Source: an uncultured Dorea sp. (GTDB lineage: Bacteria > Bacillota > Clostridia > Lachnospirales > Lachnospiraceae). Taken from it: a stretch of 64,000 bases of DNA. Below, one piece after another: positions 16,690 to 25,000 of this stretch (positions are counted from its first letter, which is position 1; the number at the start of each line of letters is the position of its first letter). The stretch spans positions 41,996 to 105,995 of the forward strand of contig CAMSTW010000002.1 in NCBI GenBank assembly GCA_947063855.1. The letters are read 5' to 3'. A program made the translations under genes and the position numbers. Below the pieces are notes generated by a model. The model was not told the origin of the DNA and made no database searches. It worked only from the letters and a program-made list of their open reading frames with translations.

Positions 16690-17943
16690 ATGGAAGAAAA
16701 AAAGAAGGGATTGTCCATATCTCTTACAACACAGATTTTGATTGCAACGGTTGGCGGTATCCTGTTTGGTACGATTATCGGACCATGGGCGGCGAACCTG
16801 AAATTTATCGGAGATATATTTATCCGGCTGATCCAGATGTCGGTCGTGCTGCTGGTCATGTCTGCGGTAGCGGCGGCGGTAGGAAGCGGCGACGGACAGG
16901 ATGTAGGCAAGATGGGTTTCCATACATTCAAGTGGATTATCGGATTTACAGTGATCTCGGCCGGATTCGGCGTGGCGTTATCCATGCTGTTTAAACCGGG
17001 TATCGGGATTGAGATTGCCAGCGCGGAGGATGTGGCGAATGCGGCGGTAGAGTCCGCTTCACTCCAGGAGACACTGCTAGGTTTCGTTCCGACCAACATT
17101 ATTGGTTCCATGGCCGAGAGCGCGATGGTTCCGTGTATCGTATTCTCACTGTTCTTTGGCGTGGCGATGGGCGCCTACACGAAGCAGAGCGGCAACCGCA
17201 ACATGGTGGAGTGGGTGACCGGCCTTAACACGATCATCACGAATATTATCAAGACAGTCATGCATATTGCACCGATCGGTATCTTCTGTCTGCTTGCAAA
17301 TGTCGCTGGATCCACGGGACTTAAGGTGATTATTCCGATGATGAAGTTCCTGGGCGTGCTTCTGATCGGCGATGCGATCCAGTTCCTGTTGTTCGGACCG
17401 TTTACCGCGGCGATGTGTAAGGTGAATCCGGCCAAGATGCCGAAGAAGTTCGCGAAGATGTCTATTATGGCAGTTACTACGACGTCAGGCGCCATCTGTC
17501 TTCCGACAAAGATGGAGGATGCGGTTACGAAGTTTGGTATCAGCCGTAAGGTTGCCGACTTTACCGGACCGATCACCATGTCCATGAACAGCTGCGGCGC
17601 CGCACAGTGCTATGTTGCCGCGATTTTCTTCATGGCCCAGTCTACAGGTATTGAGATGACGGTATATCAGATGGGTATGGCGATCCTGTTATCCTGTCTG
17701 ATGTGTATGGGCACCATCTCCGTACCGGGCGGTTCTGTGATCGTGTATACGTTCCTGGCGTCTTCGCTGGGACTGCCTCTGGAAAGTATTGCAGTACTGA
17801 TCGGTATCGACTGGTTCGCGGGAATGTTCCGGACGCTCATGAACGTAGACGTGGACGTTATGGTCGGAATGCTGGTGGCAAGCAAGCTTGGCGAGCTGGA
17901 CCGCGACGTGTACAATGAGAAGAAGACAGTTACATATAATTAA
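16690..17943 (+). CDS. Dicarboxylate/amino acid:cation symporter (DAACS family)
   Basis: The 417-residue membrane protein of the glutamate/dicarboxylate symporter fold has about eight TMs plus re-entrant loops. The serine-rich hairpin region reads TTTSGAICLPTKME, and the substrate-site TM7 motif reads MNSCGAAQCYV in place of the usual NMDGT, so substrate preference may differ from GltP/DctA. The ribosome binding site GCGAGGG precedes ATG 16690. It ends at a strong terminator (17998-18058), so it is a single-gene unit. The nearby LytS/LytTR pair may respond to a related metabolite, but that is only an inference from position. Confidence 0.88.
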   Translation: MEEKKKGLSISLTTQILIATVGGILFGTIIGPWAANLKFIGDIFIRLIQMSVVLLVMSAVAAAVGSGDGQDVGKMGFHTFKWIIGFTVISAGFGVALSMLFKPGIGIEIASAEDVANAAVESASLQETLLGFVPTNIIGSMAESAMVPCIVFSLFFGVAMGAYTKQSGNRNMVEWVTGLNTIITNIIKTVMHIAPIGIFCLLANVAGSTGLKVIIPMMKFLGVLLIGDAIQFLLFGPFTAAMCKVNPAKMPKKFAKMSIMAVTTTSGAICLPTKMEDAVTKFGISRKVADFTGPITMSMNSCGAAQCYVAAIFFMAQSTGIEMTVYQMGMAILLSCLMCMGTISVPGGSVIVYTFLASSLGLPLESIAVLIGIDWFAGMFRTLMNVDVDVMVGMLVASKLGELDRDVYNEKKTVTYN

Positions 17944-17997
17944 TTACTTACAATTAAGGTTTCACCCACTATTTGAACATACATAACTCTCTCAAGG

Positions 17998-18058
17998 GGC
18001 CGTATGGTCCCGGAGAGCCTCCGGGCGTTTTATGATACGGCCGGAGGTTCTTTTTTTT
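17998..18058 (+). terminator. Two-stem intrinsic terminator after the symporter gene
   Basis: The outer stem GGCCGTAT/ATACGGCC (17998-18005, 18035-18042) encloses a second stem CCCGGAG/CTCCGGG (18009-18025). A run of eight T ends at 18058. Confidence 0.85.
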
Positions 18059-18101
18059 GATATAGGAAATGGTGTTCCCTGGACCACAAAACCGCATGGC
18101 A

Positions 18102-18262
18102 CATTCTTTGTTACTGTTCACACGGCACCGTGCACTACGCTGCACGGTGTCCGGCCAAAGAAGTAGTGGCTGCCTGGCATCCGGCCCCTCACCGAAGGTG
18201 ACTTTTAATGGCCGGATGCCGTTACTGGAGCACCCGTAGGGTGTGAACAGTAACCATTCTTT
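18102..18262. mobile_element. 145-bp MITE-like element with 14-bp perfect terminal inverted repeats and 8-bp target duplication
   Basis: GTTACTGTTCACAC at 18110-18123 and its exact reverse complement at 18241-18254 bound a 145-bp segment. The 8-base direct repeat CATTCTTT abuts it on both sides (18102-18109 and 18255-18262), the footprint of a transposition event. Inside are two more hairpins: CACCGTGCA/TGCACGGTG near 18126-18149 and GGCATCCGGCC/GGCCGGATGCC (18176-18186, 18210-18220). There is no coding capacity for a transposase, so it is non-autonomous. The parent family is not identified; several IS families make 8-bp duplications. Confidence 0.85.
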
Positions 18263-18351
18263 ATTGATATAGGGGCTTCATTCCATATATAGATTGTGTG
18301 TCAGATTATGTTATGATAAGATATTGGAAAGGATAACAGGGGAGGGATATG

Positions 18352-20034
18352 ATGCAGGGAAACAGGCTGGTATTTGAATTGATTCTGAATATTGCACTTC
18401 TTGTACTGATTGCGAATCTGATCTCCAAGTTCAGGCTGATCCAGGATCTGATCCTGCAGGAGAGAAGAAGCGTCAGGAGTCAGGCGCTTCTGTCTGTGAT
18501 CTTCGGCGGGATGGTGGTCTTATCGACCTGTACAGGGATTGACATCGGCTCTTACAGCCTGAATACCCGTGTGATCGGCGCCATGGCGGCGGGGCTGCTG
18601 GGCGGGCCGATCGTTGGCCTGTATGCATCTTTGATCGGCGCGGTCTATGTATATCTTTTTTCCGCGCCGCAGGCATTTGCCATGGCGTCAGCATTCTCTA
18701 CGATGCTGTTCGGACTCCTGGGAGGCGGATTCTACCCTTATTTTCAGAGGGGCAAATGGAGATACCAGGATCTGTTTCTTCTGACCTGTTTTGCGGAAGT
18801 ATGCGATATGGTATGCCTGCTCCGGTTTACGGTGCCGGTACAGATGGCGTTAAATACGATCCTTCAGATCTCCGTGCCGATGATTCTTTTGAACGCAGGG
18901 GGGATACTGATCTTCATATCCAGCTTCAACCATGTGTTCATCCAGCAGGATATCGAGCGGAGCCGTCAGCTTCAGCAGGCGTCGGGACTGGCAAGAAAGT
19001 GTCTCCCATTGCTTTTGAAGGGGCTTGAGGATTACGGTAATATGGAGAAGCTTGGGGAGACCATACTGGAGGAGACCGACTGGGCCGGGGTCATCATAAC
19101 GGACCGGAATGCGATTCTTGTGTGCTGTCAGAAGGAAAGGGACAGGAAGTTTTGGACGGGCGGAGAGATACCGGATATCGGGGTCTCGGCGATGCAAAAG
19201 GGCGGCATGGAGACGATGTCGAAGGTGCCGGTCAGCAGTCCCTGGTATGAGTGGATGAAGGACTATTCAGTGATTGCCGCGCCCTTCATGATACGGGATC
19301 AGGCGGCGGGATGTCTGATTGTGTGGCTCAAGAAGCAATGGGTGTTCAGAAAGAGTGAATTAGAGCTTCATCAGCATCTGGTGGACTTAAGCTCCTATCA
19401 GCTTGCACTGTCAGAGCTGGAACGGCAGAAGGAGATGAGACAGAAGGCTGAGTTCAAGGCGCTGCAGTTCCAGGTGAATCCTCATTTCCTGTTTAATGCG
19501 CTGAATACGGTTTCCTGTGTGTGCAGGGAGAATCCGGAGAGGGCCAGGGAACTTTTGATTGTCCTTGCCAATTATTTCCGGTATAATCTTAATAACGAGG
19601 CGTATATGGTTCCCTTTGAAGAGGAGATGGAGCATGTGGAGGATTATCTGGAGCTTGAGAAGGCGCGGTTTGAGGAGAAGCTGATTATCACTTATGATGT
19701 TCCGGAGGGGATTGCGATGGAGATTCCTACGTTGATCCTGCAGCCGATTGTGGAGAATGCGGTGCGTTATGGGATCAACCGGGAGGGAAGACGGATTGTT
19801 GCGATCCGTGCCCAAAAAGAGCCGGATGGATGCAGGGTATACATCCAGGATGAGGGCAGGGGGATCCCGGAAGAGGTTCTTAAGAATCTGCAGAATGGAC
19901 AGGCTGTTGGCAACAGCGTTGGTCTTAGCAATGTACATAAGCGGATGAAGAGTATCTATGGGGAAGAGAACGGCCTTCGGATCACAAGTTCTCAGGAAGG
20001 TACGTGTGTGGAACTGCATTTTGCAGACAGATAG
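18352..20034 (+). CDS. LytS-type sensor histidine kinase (5TM-LYT and His_kinase domains)
   Basis: The 560-residue membrane kinase has an N-terminal 5TM-LYT receptor region (about 1-180) with GAMAAGLLGGPIVGLYASLIG, then a GAF-like linker. The phosphoacceptor motif is FQVNPHFLFNALNTV (His_kinase family, as in LytS/YesM/BtsS), followed by a GHKL ATPase with QPIVENAVRYGI and DEGRGIP. Members sense pyruvate, membrane potential or other small molecules. GGGGAGGG at 18339-18346 is better spaced for ATG 18352 than for ATG 18349. It forms a pair with the LytTR regulator 70 bases downstream. Confidence 0.92.
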   Translation: MQGNRLVFELILNIALLVLIANLISKFRLIQDLILQERRSVRSQALLSVIFGGMVVLSTCTGIDIGSYSLNTRVIGAMAAGLLGGPIVGLYASLIGAVYVYLFSAPQAFAMASAFSTMLFGLLGGGFYPYFQRGKWRYQDLFLLTCFAEVCDMVCLLRFTVPVQMALNTILQISVPMILLNAGGILIFISSFNHVFIQQDIERSRQLQQASGLARKCLPLLLKGLEDYGNMEKLGETILEETDWAGVIITDRNAILVCCQKERDRKFWTGGEIPDIGVSAMQKGGMETMSKVPVSSPWYEWMKDYSVIAAPFMIRDQAAGCLIVWLKKQWVFRKSELELHQHLVDLSSYQLALSELERQKEMRQKAEFKALQFQVNPHFLFNALNTVSCVCRENPERARELLIVLANYFRYNLNNEAYMVPFEEEMEHVEDYLELEKARFEEKLIITYDVPEGIAMEIPTLILQPIVENAVRYGINREGRRIVAIRAQKEPDGCRVYIQDEGRGIPEEVLKNLQNGQAVGNSVGLSNVHKRMKSIYGEENGLRITSSQEGTCVELHFADR

Positions 20035-20104
20035 CAGCAGATAGTCTGGATGTGCAATTGTCAGATAGCAGAGTTATTGGAGGAGAAGATAAGGAGGAAG
20101 ACAG

Positions 20105-20815
20105 ATGAGGATTGCGGTGGTAGATGACGAGAGACCGGCAAGAAGTGAACTTAAGCACCAGTTGTCAGATCTTCTGCCGGATGCCCTGATCGACGAGGGA
20201 GAGAGCGGGGCGCAGGCGCTTGAGATGGCAGGAGAGACGCATTACGATCTGTTTTTCCTCGATATCAATCTGGGAGATGTGAACGGGACAGTCCTTGTGA
20301 ATGCTCTTAAGAATATGCAGCCGGATATGAAGATCATATTCGTGACGGCTTATTCGGAATATGCGGTGAAGGCTTTCGAACTGGAGGTGGAGGACTATAT
20401 TCTGAAGCCTTTCGATAAGAAGCGTCTGTTGAAGATGTTGAAAAAATGCGGCGCGAAGAAGAGTACAGAGCCGGCAGAGAGTATGAAACGGATCGCGATC
20501 AATACAGAGGGCAGGACGGTCTTTGAGGAAGTGAAGGATATCGTCTATATCGAGACCTATAACCGCGGATGCATGATCCATACGGTGGAGCATGACTACT
20601 TCGAGGGGAAGGCCATAGGAGAATTCGAGAAGAGGCTGGGGGATAAGGGGTTCTTCAGAAGCCAGAAGAGTTATCTGGTTAACTTGAATAAGGTGAAGGA
20701 GCTGTTTCTATGGAAGAACAACAGCTTTGCCATTAAGATGGAGGGGTATGACAAGGAGATCCTGCCGGTGGGAAGGGAGAAGATCAAGGTATTGCGGCAG
20801 TTGTTGGGGGGATGA
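20105..20815 (+). CDS. LytTR-family response regulator
   Basis: The 236-residue regulator has a CheY-like receiver (about 1-118) with acidic pocket VDDERPARSE, the phosphoacceptor Asp in FFLDINLGD, and Lys in LKPFDKKR. A C-terminal LytTR DNA-binding domain (about 135-234) includes FFRSQKSYLVNLNKVKEL. LytTR proteins bind paired direct repeats upstream of their targets. AAGGAGGAAG precedes the start. Together with the upstream LytS-type kinase it forms a complete two-component system; likely targets include neighbouring transporter or surface genes, but no binding sites were identified. Confidence 0.93.
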   Translation: MRIAVVDDERPARSELKHQLSDLLPDALIDEGESGAQALEMAGETHYDLFFLDINLGDVNGTVLVNALKNMQPDMKIIFVTAYSEYAVKAFELEVEDYILKPFDKKRLLKMLKKCGAKKSTEPAESMKRIAINTEGRTVFEEVKDIVYIETYNRGCMIHTVEHDYFEGKAIGEFEKRLGDKGFFRSQKSYLVNLNKVKELFLWKNNSFAIKMEGYDKEILPVGREKIKVLRQLLGG

Positions 20816-20881
20816 TCTGGTTAATATCCTTATTTTTGGAACAGGATATATCAGATTTGGTATAAAAGAGCGGACAAACCG

Positions 20882-20911
20882 TTGACAACAACAGGTAAAA
20901 GAGCGTATCTT
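20882..20911 (+). promoter_or_regulatory. Promoter of cbiG
   Basis: A perfect TTGACA at 20882-20887 and TATCTT at 20906-20911 are 18 bases apart. The predicted transcription start is only about two bases before the apparent cbiG ATG at 20920. Confidence 0.6.
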
Positions 20912-20919
20912 ATATATGT

Positions 20920-22032
20920 ATGAAAAGTGATAAGATAATTGTGATATTTAGTTTTACCAAAGAGGCGAATAAGCAGAACCGATATGTCAGCAGGAAGCTG
21001 TCAGCATGGGGTTATGTGTGTGAAGGTTATACGACGCTAAGACTTGCGGGCAATGAGGGACTTAAGCCGCTTGATGCGGATATGAAGACCTGGGTCGGAG
21101 GGCAGTGGGGAAAGAAAGCGTTCCTGTTCATCGGCGCGGCGGGGATAGCGGTCAGATGTATCGCACCCTGGGTGAAGGATAAGTACACGGATTCAGCGGT
21201 ACTGGTCATGGATGAGAGGGGAGACTATGTGATCCCTCTGCTTTCCGGGCATATGGGCGGCGCGGTTAAGATAGCCAGAGAGATTGAGAAGGCTGTGCAT
21301 GCAACGGCTGTGATCACGACTGCGACGGATGTAAGAGAGAGATTTGCCGTGGATGTGTTTGCGAAGCACAATGAACTTGAAATTACCGACCGGCAGCTTG
21401 TGACCAGGATATCGGCGGCAGTGCTTGAGGAGAAGCCGGTAGGGTTCTACAGCGAGCTCCCGGTGGATGGTCCGCTTCCGGAGGGACTCGTATGGTGTAA
21501 CAGTATGGGAGAGCTCTCAGATTATGCGTATGGGATTGCGGTTGTAGAGAAGCGCCGGATGGGCCGCCAAGTGTCGCAGGACACTGAGCGTGTGCAGGAG
21601 CCGGCAGGCAATATACTTATTCTGGAACCCTTCAGAACCTGTAAGGTGACGGCCGGAATCGGCTGCAGGCGAGGAACGTCAGGGGAGCAGATCGCGTCGG
21701 CGTTTGACAGATTACTTAAGGAGCATCATCTGGGCGTGGAGGATATTGGGAAGCTTGCAAGCATTGATCTTAAGAAGGATGAGCCCGGTATTCTGGCGTT
21801 TGCCAGGGAATCTCACATTCCCTTCTATACATACCCGGCCGCAAGGCTTAAGGAGGTCACGGGAGTGATAGAAGGGTCTGAATTTGTCTCGAAGGTCACG
21901 GGAGTGGATAATGTGTGTGAACGCGCCGCAAGATGCTGTTCTCCCAAGGGCAGTCTCATGCAGCCAAAGACCGTCGTTGAAGGGATCACATTTGCCCTGG
22001 TAGAGGAGAAGAAGACGCTGACATTTGGATGA
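20920..22032 (+). CDS. cbiG: Cobalt-precorrin 5A hydrolase CbiG
   Basis: The 370-residue anaerobic cobalamin enzyme opens the delta-lactone of cobalt-precorrin-5A, releasing acetaldehyde and contracting the ring. Visible parts are the N-terminal CbiG domain (AAGIAVRCIAPWVKDKYTDS, then PLLSGHMGGA) and the C-terminal CbiG domain starting AGIGCRRGTSGEQI, ending with the conserved GVDNVCERAA and SPKGSLM. It starts the plus-strand B12 locus with its own promoter. No Shine-Dalgarno sequence is visible before ATG 20920; GTG 20941 is the next in-frame alternative. cbiJ follows after about 100 bases. Confidence 0.93.
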   Translation: MKSDKIIVIFSFTKEANKQNRYVSRKLSAWGYVCEGYTTLRLAGNEGLKPLDADMKTWVGGQWGKKAFLFIGAAGIAVRCIAPWVKDKYTDSAVLVMDERGDYVIPLLSGHMGGAVKIAREIEKAVHATAVITTATDVRERFAVDVFAKHNELEITDRQLVTRISAAVLEEKPVGFYSELPVDGPLPEGLVWCNSMGELSDYAYGIAVVEKRRMGRQVSQDTERVQEPAGNILILEPFRTCKVTAGIGCRRGTSGEQIASAFDRLLKEHHLGVEDIGKLASIDLKKDEPGILAFARESHIPFYTYPAARLKEVTGVIEGSEFVSKVTGVDNVCERAARCCSPKGSLMQPKTVVEGITFALVEEKKTLTFG

Positions 22033-22131
22033 CAGGTAAGTCTTGGTGCACATATAAGACGGGACGCTCAGGCAGAGTTTTCAGTTGCCGGCCGAAGCGG
22101 CAGTAAGGTACAGCGTCGGGGGAGGGATTGC

Positions 22132-22974
22132 GTGGAAGCATTCGGGAAGGAGAAAGGGAAGATTCCCGGAGTTCTGATATTTGGAGGAACGACGGAGAGT
22201 CTGGCCGTACTTGATTGTCTGCAGGGCTTTGACCTGGATGTGACTCTGAGCGTTGCCACCGAATATGGCAGGGAGTGCGCCGGGAAGCGTAAGGGAGTGA
22301 AGATTATCAGCGGCCGGATGGGCAGGGAAGAGATCCTTCTATATATAAGAGAGCATTCGGTTGACCTGGTGATTGACGCGACGCATCCCTTCGCCCTGGA
22401 GATTACGGAAAATATCCGGTGGGCCTGTGAGCGGATACCGGTGGAGTACATACGGTGTCTGCGTGACGAGATCAGGCTGCAGGACGAGATGAGAGGGCAG
22501 GATTGTACGGACGCACAGACAGAGCTGCAGGTTGTCTATGTTGCATCTGTCAGCGAAGCGGCGGCCTACTTAAGTTCCACGAAGGGGAATATCCTGATTA
22601 CGACCGGCAGCAAAGAACTGAGTAAGTTCTGTGAGATTCCGGATTACCGGACGCGGTGCTATGCAAGAGTGCTTTCTGTACCGGAATCAGTGAAGTCCGG
22701 CGCAGAGTGCGGGTTCATAGGAAGGAATCTGATCGCGATGCATCCTCCGTATTCGAAGGAGATGAATATTGCAGTGATTCATTATGCGGACGCGGCGTTT
22801 TTCGTGACGAAGGAGACGGGAGAAGCCGGGGGGATGAGGGAGAAGATGCAGGCGTGTTCCGAGACAGGAACAACACTTGTCGTGATCAGGCGGCCCGGGG
22901 AGGCGGGAAGCTCTGTGAGGGAGCTTCGCATGGAGTTAGATCAGAGGTTTCAAAAGTATAAACAAACAGTTTAA
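22132..22974 (+). CDS. cbiJ: Cobalt-precorrin-6A reductase CbiJ
   Basis: The 280-residue NAD(P)H-dependent enzyme reduces cobalt-precorrin-6A to 6B. The dinucleotide-binding start VLIFGGTTESLAV and the family motifs VIDATHPFA, ITTGSKEL and MHPPYSKEMN are clear. It starts at GTG 22132, five bases after GGGGGAGGG. A short Asp/Gln-rich stretch near residues 115-127 (IRLQDEMRGQD) appears to be a lineage-specific insertion. It probably shares a transcript with cbiG and ends just before a cobalamin riboswitch. Confidence 0.92.
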   Translation: MEAFGKEKGKIPGVLIFGGTTESLAVLDCLQGFDLDVTLSVATEYGRECAGKRKGVKIISGRMGREEILLYIREHSVDLVIDATHPFALEITENIRWACERIPVEYIRCLRDEIRLQDEMRGQDCTDAQTELQVVYVASVSEAAAYLSSTKGNILITTGSKELSKFCEIPDYRTRCYARVLSVPESVKSGAECGFIGRNLIAMHPPYSKEMNIAVIHYADAAFFVTKETGEAGGMREKMQACSETGTTLVVIRRPGEAGSSVRELRMELDQRFQKYKQTV

Positions 22975-22980
22975 AAGTAA

Positions 22981-23205
22981 GCTGTCCGTTGACGTCGGGA
23001 AAGAGAGTTGTACCAGTCGGCAGGACGGCAGGGGAAGCAGGTGAGAATCCTGCACAATACCCGTTGCTGTATTGGAGGAGCGGTATTCCATTGGGAATCC
23101 TTGCAAGATATTTTGCGGGGGTTTTCAGGTCACTGTAAGAGCAGTCTTATGGGAAGGCGGAATATCGTGAGGATACCTGAGTCAGAACACCCGCTTTTAG
23201 ACAGC
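22981..23205 (+). ncRNA. Cobalamin riboswitch 1
   Basis: This leader shows conserved cobalamin aptamer segments: GGGAAGCAGGTGAGAATCC near 23034-23054, CACTGT near 23132, TGGGAAGGC near 23150, and the B12-box-like GAGTCAGAACACC near 23179. Closing stem P1 can form between GCTGTC (22981-22986) and GACAGC (23200-23205). It should repress the downstream NEAT/BtuFCD/cbi operon when cobalamin is bound. The B12 box is slightly degenerate. Confidence 0.85.
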
Positions 23206-23321
23206 GCTCTTAAGGTACAGGTTCTTGCGGCCGTATCTGAGAGGCGCTTAGATGGTTACGGGATTATGACCAAGTGTTGGAAGGAAGCTTTTCCTGTTTG
23301 CAGCGCTTGGGGATTACGGGC

Positions 23322-23378
23322 GTTACAAGGGAGAAGTGTGTCGACATTTCTATTGTAACTATTTCTCGTTACATTTTT
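23322..23378 (+). promoter_or_regulatory. Terminator/antiterminator expression platform of riboswitch 1
   Basis: TGTAAC (23354-23359) can pair with GTTACA (23368-23373) followed by TTTTT, forming a weak terminator. The overlapping TTGTAAC (23353-23359) can instead pair with GTTACAA (23322-23328), enclosing the hairpin AGAAGTGT/ACATTTCT (23332-23351). The two pairings are mutually exclusive, as expected for a transcriptional switch. Confidence 0.55.
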
Positions 23379-23517
23379 CCAGTAAAAGGACGGAATAAAA
23401 AGAATACGGCGCTGCACGGATAAGGGCAGGGCGTGGGTTTGCGCAACTTTTTATCAGGTCTGGCAGACCTGTCTTAGCTGTCGGCGAAGTAGTGAAAGAA
23501 GCAGGAGGATATGCGCT

Positions 23518-24876
23518 ATGAGAGTCAGCTTTAAGAGAAGACTTCCAATGACATTGACTGTGATAAGTTCAAGACTTTTGAGGATCAATATGTTTATGGG
23601 GGCCGCTCTGATGGGACTATACCTATCGGGATCTTGTGTACAGGCGCATGCAGACGGGAGCGGTATGTATGGCAGGATTATGGAATCTTTAGCCGATGTG
23701 ATGCAGATGCTCATAGATGAGAACAATACAACCGGTCTGGCAGACGGATGCTATGTCCCGGACTGGTTCGGATATTCGGGAGGAACCGGGAGGGTGACGA
23801 TCGACTGTCAGGAGGTAACCGTCCGGGAGGGCAGGGCTTATGCATCCCTGGTCTTCGACAGCGGCTCTTACAGTTATGTCAGGGTAGATGGAGACGTCTA
23901 TGAGGGGACGAATACGGCGGATACATCTGTCTTCGAGATTCCGGTACGGCTGAACCGGAATAATACAGTCACCGGATGTACCACGAAGATGTCGTCGGCC
24001 CATGAGATTGCCTACAGCATTTTCATCTATATCGGGGAAGCGGAAGGCAGCGCTTCGAAGCGGACAGACGGCGATACGCCTGCCCTGTCAGATACCGGTG
24101 AATGGTCCCAAACAGAATTGAGTAAGGAAGCGCCGCAGATTGCCAATCTGGCGTTCGAAAGAGAAACAGCGGCAGAACATGCAGAGCTTTTCAGGATCTT
24201 CCATTATGAAGGCGGACTTACCCTTATTGAGACGGATTCTGGAACGGATCCGGATGCAGGGGCAGAGGAAGGAACAGAAGAAAGCGGGACAGAGCCATAT
24301 CATAAAAGAATCATCCGTTACCTGATTGTCCCGGACCAGGCAGAGATTCCGGCGGGACTTGACAAGGAGATGGTAATCATCCGGCGTCCTGGTAAAACAG
24401 AAGGGGAAGAGCGGTTCCATGCCTATGCCGCTTCTGTGCCGGTCCTGGAAGGGATGAAGGAACTGGGACAGCTTCATAGTCTGGCGTTGACTGGCATGAC
24501 AGAGGAGGAATGCCGGATTCCGGAGATTAGACGGCTTCTGAAGGAGAAGAAGGTTACGTTTGGCGGTACTTATGATGACATAGAATATAAGGCGCTTGTT
24601 GCCGGGAAATGCGACCTGGCGCTGATGCCGGCAGAGCTCCTTCCGTCAGGGAGAAGCATGGAAGGGACGGAAGATCCACCGGAAGACAGCTATAAAACTT
24701 ATAAGGAAATATCCGGATATATGGGTGAGCTTGGGATACCGGTGTTTATAGATCTCTCTGCAATGGAGGAATCCTCTGGCGCACAGGCAGAGTGGATCAA
24801 AGTATATGGCGCACTCTTTGGATGTGAAGAGAAGGCGCAGGAACTGTATCTGACGCGGCAGGAGGCAGTGCGGTGA
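23518..24876 (+). CDS. Secreted NEAT-like domain protein fused to half of a corrinoid-binding SBP fold
   Basis: The 452-residue product has a signal sequence (to about residue 44, ending QAHA) and a NEAT-like beta domain at about 72-175 (start LADGCY, later FEIPV and AHEIAYSI). A region from about 210 aligns by eye with lobe 1 of the downstream BtuF-like protein; shared landmarks include YLIVPD, FGGTYDD versus FAGKYDE, and AEWIKVYGALFG versus VEWIKVYGVLLG. It then stops: lobe 2 is absent and no shifted remainder is visible, so this is a truncated or half-lobe protein. It is the first gene after cobalamin riboswitch 1, suggesting surface capture of corrinoids. ATG 23518 sits nine bases after AGGAGGAT. 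Confidence 0.7.
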   Translation: MRVSFKRRLPMTLTVISSRLLRINMFMGAALMGLYLSGSCVQAHADGSGMYGRIMESLADVMQMLIDENNTTGLADGCYVPDWFGYSGGTGRVTIDCQEVTVREGRAYASLVFDSGSYSYVRVDGDVYEGTNTADTSVFEIPVRLNRNNTVTGCTTKMSSAHEIAYSIFIYIGEAEGSASKRTDGDTPALSDTGEWSQTELSKEAPQIANLAFERETAAEHAELFRIFHYEGGLTLIETDSGTDPDAGAEEGTEESGTEPYHKRIIRYLIVPDQAEIPAGLDKEMVIIRRPGKTEGEERFHAYAASVPVLEGMKELGQLHSLALTGMTEEECRIPEIRRLLKEKKVTFGGTYDDIEYKALVAGKCDLALMPAELLPSGRSMEGTEDPPEDSYKTYKEISGYMGELGIPVFIDLSAMEESSGAQAEWIKVYGALFGCEEKAQELYLTRQEAVR

Positions 24877-25000
24877 GAGAAGAGAGACAAAAACGGCAGA
24901 GTGCATCCGGAGTATGGGATACACAGGTGAAATAACCGGCAAAATAAGAAGGCAGGCAGATGTAAGATGGATGGGGTCTGGTTAGAAAGAGGGTGGAGGC

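Noticed and set aside
23008..23358. Open frame of 116 codons upstream of the NEAT-like gene
   Set aside because: It covers the cobalamin riboswitch aptamer and its expression platform; there is no ribosome binding site and no recognisable protein.
24877..25000. Remainder of the missing second lobe after the NEAT/half-SBP gene (frameshift idea)
   Set aside because: All frames of the 124-base gap were read by eye and show no similarity to lobe 2 of the neighbouring binding protein, so a simple frameshift does not explain the truncation.
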